Of a stretch of DNA of 32,374 nucleotides, positions 29,046 through 32,374 are shown piece after piece. The position numbers and the translations under genes are program-made. The stretch comes from Bacteroidota bacterium (lineage in GTDB: Bacteria > Bacteroidota > Bacteroidia > Bacteroidales > JADFUO01), in NCBI GenBank assembly GCA_030610255.1, contig JAUWSB010000006.1, forward strand, positions 1 through 32,374, written 5' to 3'. The notes under the pieces were generated by a model. It saw only the letters and a list, made by a program, of their open reading frames with translations, was not told where the DNA came from and did not search any database. The stretch's first letter is position 1, and every line of letters starts with the position of its first letter.

Positions 29046-31313
29046 TGTATTAATCAATACTATTATCTCATTAATACAATTTTCCTCTTTTCATTTTTCT
29101 TTTGATACCTAATATTGACTATATAAAAACCTGATGCCACTTCTTTTTTATTTCCATCAGTTCCATCCCATGTCACATTATTTACTCCGGCATCTTTAAT
29201 CTCGTTAATTAATGATTTAATTTTCATTCCTGACTGATTGAATATTTCGATGTTCACAAATGACCTTTCCTTTAAGTTGTAGCTTATGGTTGTCCTGAAT
29301 TTAAAAGGATTCGGGTAAATGTTAAAGTCATTTCTATCATCATTATAATTTTTATTTTCATTAACCGATAATATGGCTGAGTTTTCAAGCATAATCATTC
29401 CATAGTAATAAATTGAGCACAAAAATAATTCGGAATGGTAAATAAGTCTATATATTTCAGCATTTAGCCTGAGAGAAGATAGTAATTGTATATTATTAAA
29501 ATCACTTATGTTGTATGTGAATATTTCGTTCCATTCATTATCAATAATGACCATTTTATTATTTACAATTAGCGGTTTCACTTTAATATTAGAATTATCA
29601 TGAGGTTTAATTGATTCCAATAGAAATGGTGATGCCGGGTTTGAAACATCTAATATTTGAAATCCACTTTCACCATCAGCAACAATCAATATATCCGATT
29701 GTAATGTTATTTTCTCAGCATTACCCGGAGTACTATATGAACTTAAAAATTGAGGTGAGTTAATATTTTTAAGATTTATAATCTCTATTCCATTTTCTCT
29801 AATTGAGATATAGGCTTTATTGTTTGCGACAATAACATCTGTAATTGGGGCTGGAGTAGTATATGTTGCTATCATTACAGGATTACTAAAGTCTGCAACA
29901 TCATATATACGTAATGTATTTTCATCTCCGACAAAAACATGTGAATCAGTTTGAAATATAGCAGTTGGTTCAGTTGGAAAAGTAGTGGTTAGATCAACCT
30001 GATGGAGTATGATGGGATTGTAAGGAATTGTGATATCAATAAAAAGGAGTTCGGATTTCATATAATCACGGCTAAAACATAGATTGCTTTTTAATATGGA
30101 TACATTGTCAGATGAACCAATTCCATTAAAATATGTACCGGTTAATATTGGATCAAAAACATTTGAAATATCTACCACATCCAATCCGGCATATCCATCA
30201 GCAAGATATAAAAAATCATCATGGACATCCATTCCTCGTGCCCAGCTAATGGTTTGAAAAGAGCTAACTAAATATGGAATATCATTATCAGTAATATCAA
30301 TTATTTGAAGTCCGGAATATGAATCAGCCACGTACGCAATATTATCACTTACAACAAGTTGTTCGCTAAATCCCGGTGTATCATAATATCCCAACGCCGT
30401 CAAGTTAGAAGGATCGGAAATATCAATGACCTTAATTCCTGAACGACCATGATTAATTATAGCCTTATTATCTTGTATATAAATTTTATTTGTATGATCT
30501 TCAACTATCAGTGTATCAATCATAACCGGATTAGCAGGATCATCTACATTAATGCTCCAAAAATGTCTACTATTAACAATGTAAACATGAAAATCAGAAA
30601 ATGCGATATCTGCATGTGAATAAATTGGCAAATCAAAGTTACTAAGCAAAACTGGATTTTGAGGTTCTGTAATATTTATTATACGAAGGTTATTCGGGCT
30701 ACTTGAATGAACACCATAAATTAATGTATCCTTTAAGCAAATTCCATCAAGCTGACCATACAATGAACCTAATAGTTGTGGTGATTGAATATTCGATATG
30801 TCCAAAATATGAAATTCATAATAACCGGCAATATAGGCTAAATTATTTGAGATTATGATATCTGAGGCCCTACTAAAATCTAAGCTCCCAGCGTAAACCG
30901 GAGTTGAAGGATTTGCAATATTAACCATATGAATATCGGTTTGGCAAAGAATGAATGCCATTGTATCTGCAACGATAATCCTACCAGCTACACCGGGACT
31001 ATAATCTGATATTTGAATACTACCAACTAATTGAGGTTGTTCAGGATCAGAGATATTAATTATTTCTAATAATCCATCATATTTTGCTGTATACACAAAG
31101 TCTCCATTAATATCAAGTGAGACTATTCTTCCTCCTGAATTATAATCACTGAGTTTAAAATATACTGCATAACTATTATAAACTTGAAATAATAATATAA
31201 TTTTCAAAATAATTATTAAAGGTTTTATAGTGAATAGTTTATGGGATTTGTATAATTGATTTTTATTAGGATAACTAGTTTTCATGTTTATTAAATCTAA
31301 TTATTGCGTTCAA
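28915..31313 (-). mobile_element. Putative integron gene cassette C5 (T9SS LVIVD-like protein plus site S5)
   Basis: Plus-strand TTGGGCGC (29038-29045) and GCGTTCAA (31306-31313) pair over 8 nt with two G.T wobbles. Confidence 0.55.
29063..31285 (-). CDS. LVIVD-repeat-like secreted protein with type IX secretion sorting domain
   Basis: Repeated xVxDISxPxxPxLxGSxxxx units (e.g. VVDISNVFDPILTGTYF) and C-terminal FNIYPNPFKFRTTISYNL...GFYIVNIRYQKKNEKRKIVLMR. Confidence 0.9.
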   Translation of the reverse strand: MKTSYPNKNQLYKSHKLFTIKPLIIILKIILLFQVYNSYAVYFKLSDYNSGGRIVSLDINGDFVYTAKYDGLLEIINISDPEQPQLVGSIQISDYSPGVAGRIIVADTMAFILCQTDIHMVNIANPSTPVYAGSLDFSRASDIIISNNLAYIAGYYEFHILDISNIQSPQLLGSLYGQLDGICLKDTLIYGVHSSSPNNLRIINITEPQNPVLLSNFDLPIYSHADIAFSDFHVYIVNSRHFWSINVDDPANPVMIDTLIVEDHTNKIYIQDNKAIINHGRSGIKVIDISDPSNLTALGYYDTPGFSEQLVVSDNIAYVADSYSGLQIIDITDNDIPYLVSSFQTISWARGMDVHDDFLYLADGYAGLDVVDISNVFDPILTGTYFNGIGSSDNVSILKSNLCFSRDYMKSELLFIDITIPYNPIILHQVDLTTTFPTEPTAIFQTDSHVFVGDENTLRIYDVADFSNPVMIATYTTPAPITDVIVANNKAYISIRENGIEIINLKNINSPQFLSSYSTPGNAEKITLQSDILIVADGESGFQILDVSNPASPFLLESIKPHDNSNIKVKPLIVNNKMVIIDNEWNEIFTYNISDFNNIQLLSSLRLNAEIYRLIYHSELFLCSIYYYGMIMLENSAILSVNENKNYNDDRNDFNIYPNPFKFRTTISYNLKERSFVNIEIFNQSGMKIKSLINEIKDAGVNNVTWDGTDGNKKEVASGFYIVNIRYQKKNEKRKIVLMR

Positions 31314-31385
31314 CTTATTTATACATACAACACTATATAAAATAATTGTACATTATAACTAAATATGGTATGCAATGTTCAATCA
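31306..31385 (-). other. Possible attC-like site S6 (weak)
   Basis: Minus orientation GATTGAAC-att-GCATACC...GTATGTATAAATAAG^TTGAACGC. Only short CATAC/GTATG arms; supported mainly by the cassette C5 end match. Confidence 0.4.
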
Positions 31386-31406
31386 ATATAGTATTTATAT
31401 TGTTTT

Positions 31407-31730
31407 TTATTTCTTACAATAAATAACATTAACTGTCCTTGTTGCACTGGCAGTATTACCTGCATTATCGCTTACCAAATAATATACATGTCCTGTTCCG
31501 GATTGGCTGGTATCAATTTCAATTGTAGTATTGATTTTATCGGTAATGTCGCCATCTTCATCATCAGTTGCTGTTGCTCCCGGGTCAACATAAGGAATCC
31601 CAACGCAGGTTGTTATAGGATTGTATCCAAGAATCGTAATAACAGGCGGAGTTTTATCCTTTTTACAACCAAAACCTATAAAGAGTATGGTTATCAGGAT
31701 AAATAAGATAAACTTATTTTGATTTTCCAT
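31407..31730 (-). CDS. Small lipoprotein with DUF5011/Ig-like (HYR-type) domain
   Basis: FILITILFIGFGCKKDKTPPVITILGYNPITTCVGIPYVDPGATATDDEDGDITDKI: lipobox plus DUF5011-type motif. Confidence 0.82.
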   Translation of the reverse strand: MENQNKFILFILITILFIGFGCKKDKTPPVITILGYNPITTCVGIPYVDPGATATDDEDGDITDKINTTIEIDTSQSGTGHVYYLVSDNAGNTASATRTVNVIYCKK

Positions 31731-31740
31731 AACTTAAAAT

Positions 31741-32374
31741 TTATTTTTTTGTAAATGTAGTCATGCCGATTAAAGCGTTACCATTAATAATTTCAGTATA
31801 ATGAATAACAAAAGTTGTTATATTGCCGGAAGTGCTTATAGTTCCTGAGCCGTAAAAAGAAATATTGTCAATTTGTTGTGATGGAATAGTGATTGTATTT
31901 CCTGAAATATTGCCGTAAATTGTTCCGTTTGCATTATACGCGAATTTTGAAAAATTTATTCTGTTATTAATGTTGTATGAAGATGTAATAGTTTGTTCGT
32001 ATTCGTGAGAAACACCGGCAATTACATTAACAGCATCATAAGCTCCATCATATTTTTCGGCATTATTAATTACAAAAACAATCCTTTCGGCAGTTGTTTC
32101 GTTGTTAGAAAGGTCAACGGCAAAATATATAACAATGTATTGTCCAACAGAATCTTTATTAACATTGTCTTCATAACCCCATTCAATAATACCACTCCAG
32201 TTATCCCACGCATTTGCTTGTGGATTTGGCACGTAATCAAGCCAGTTGCTGCCTAATGGTATTGTTACAGGATTATCACCATAAATGATAATTACAGGTC
32301 CTTCAAGGTCATCGCTACTTGGACTACATCCCTGATTTAATGCAAAACCTGAAATGATAATTAATGAAATAAAA
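31741..32374 (-). CDS. Lipoprotein, Ig-like/DUF5011-related (N-terminus outside window)
   Basis: Frame stays open upstream of the listed 32232 start: FISLIIISGFALNQGCSPSSDDLEGPVIIIYGDNPVTIPLGSNWLDYVPNPQ..., which includes a lipobox. The listed start is therefore internal. Confidence 0.75.
   Translation of the reverse strand, partial: FISLIIISGFALNQGCSPSSDDLEGPVIIIYGDNPVTIPLGSNWLDYVPNPQANAWDNWSGIIEWGYEDNVNKDSVGQYIVIYFAVDLSNNETTAERIVFVINNAEKYDGAYDAVNVIAGVSHEYEQTITSSYNINNRINFSKFAYNANGTIYGNISGNTITIPSQQIDNISFYGSGTISTSGNITTFVIHYTEIINGNALIGMTTFTKK

Overview
This is a Bacteroidetes (probably Bacteroidales-like) chromosomal window. From about 1 to 19 kb it is mostly ordinary: dnaE (3' part), a thioredoxin, a DUF58 protein, an HhH/beta-barrel protein, a REP-associated Y1 transposase inside an array of REP-like palindromes, a PorV/PorQ-like protein, an MFS transporter, a DUF2461 protein, a HEPN/MNT pair, gyrB, an outer-membrane protein and a large TPR protein. 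From about 19.2 to 31.4 kb all genes lie on the minus strand and are separated by structured spacers that look like integron attC sites. Each inter-site segment is bounded by its own complementary terminal octamer or nonamer: TTGTAGCC/GGCTACAA around rmuC, TTATGCCTC/GAGGCATAA around a membrane protein, and TTGTAAAAC/GTTTTACAA around a three-gene peptidase/racemase segment. Two further segments have imperfect or wobble pairs. This is the signature of integron gene cassettes, and no integrase is present in the window (CALIN-like). One of these sites is split by a ~586-nt ORF-less RNA element with group II intron features, antisense to the cassette genes. Removing it restores the site and the cassette-end match, as expected for attC-targeting group II introns. 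Small recurrent palindromes are nested in the intron and in the REP loops. All calls come from reading the sequence and the ORF track; no database search or folding was run.
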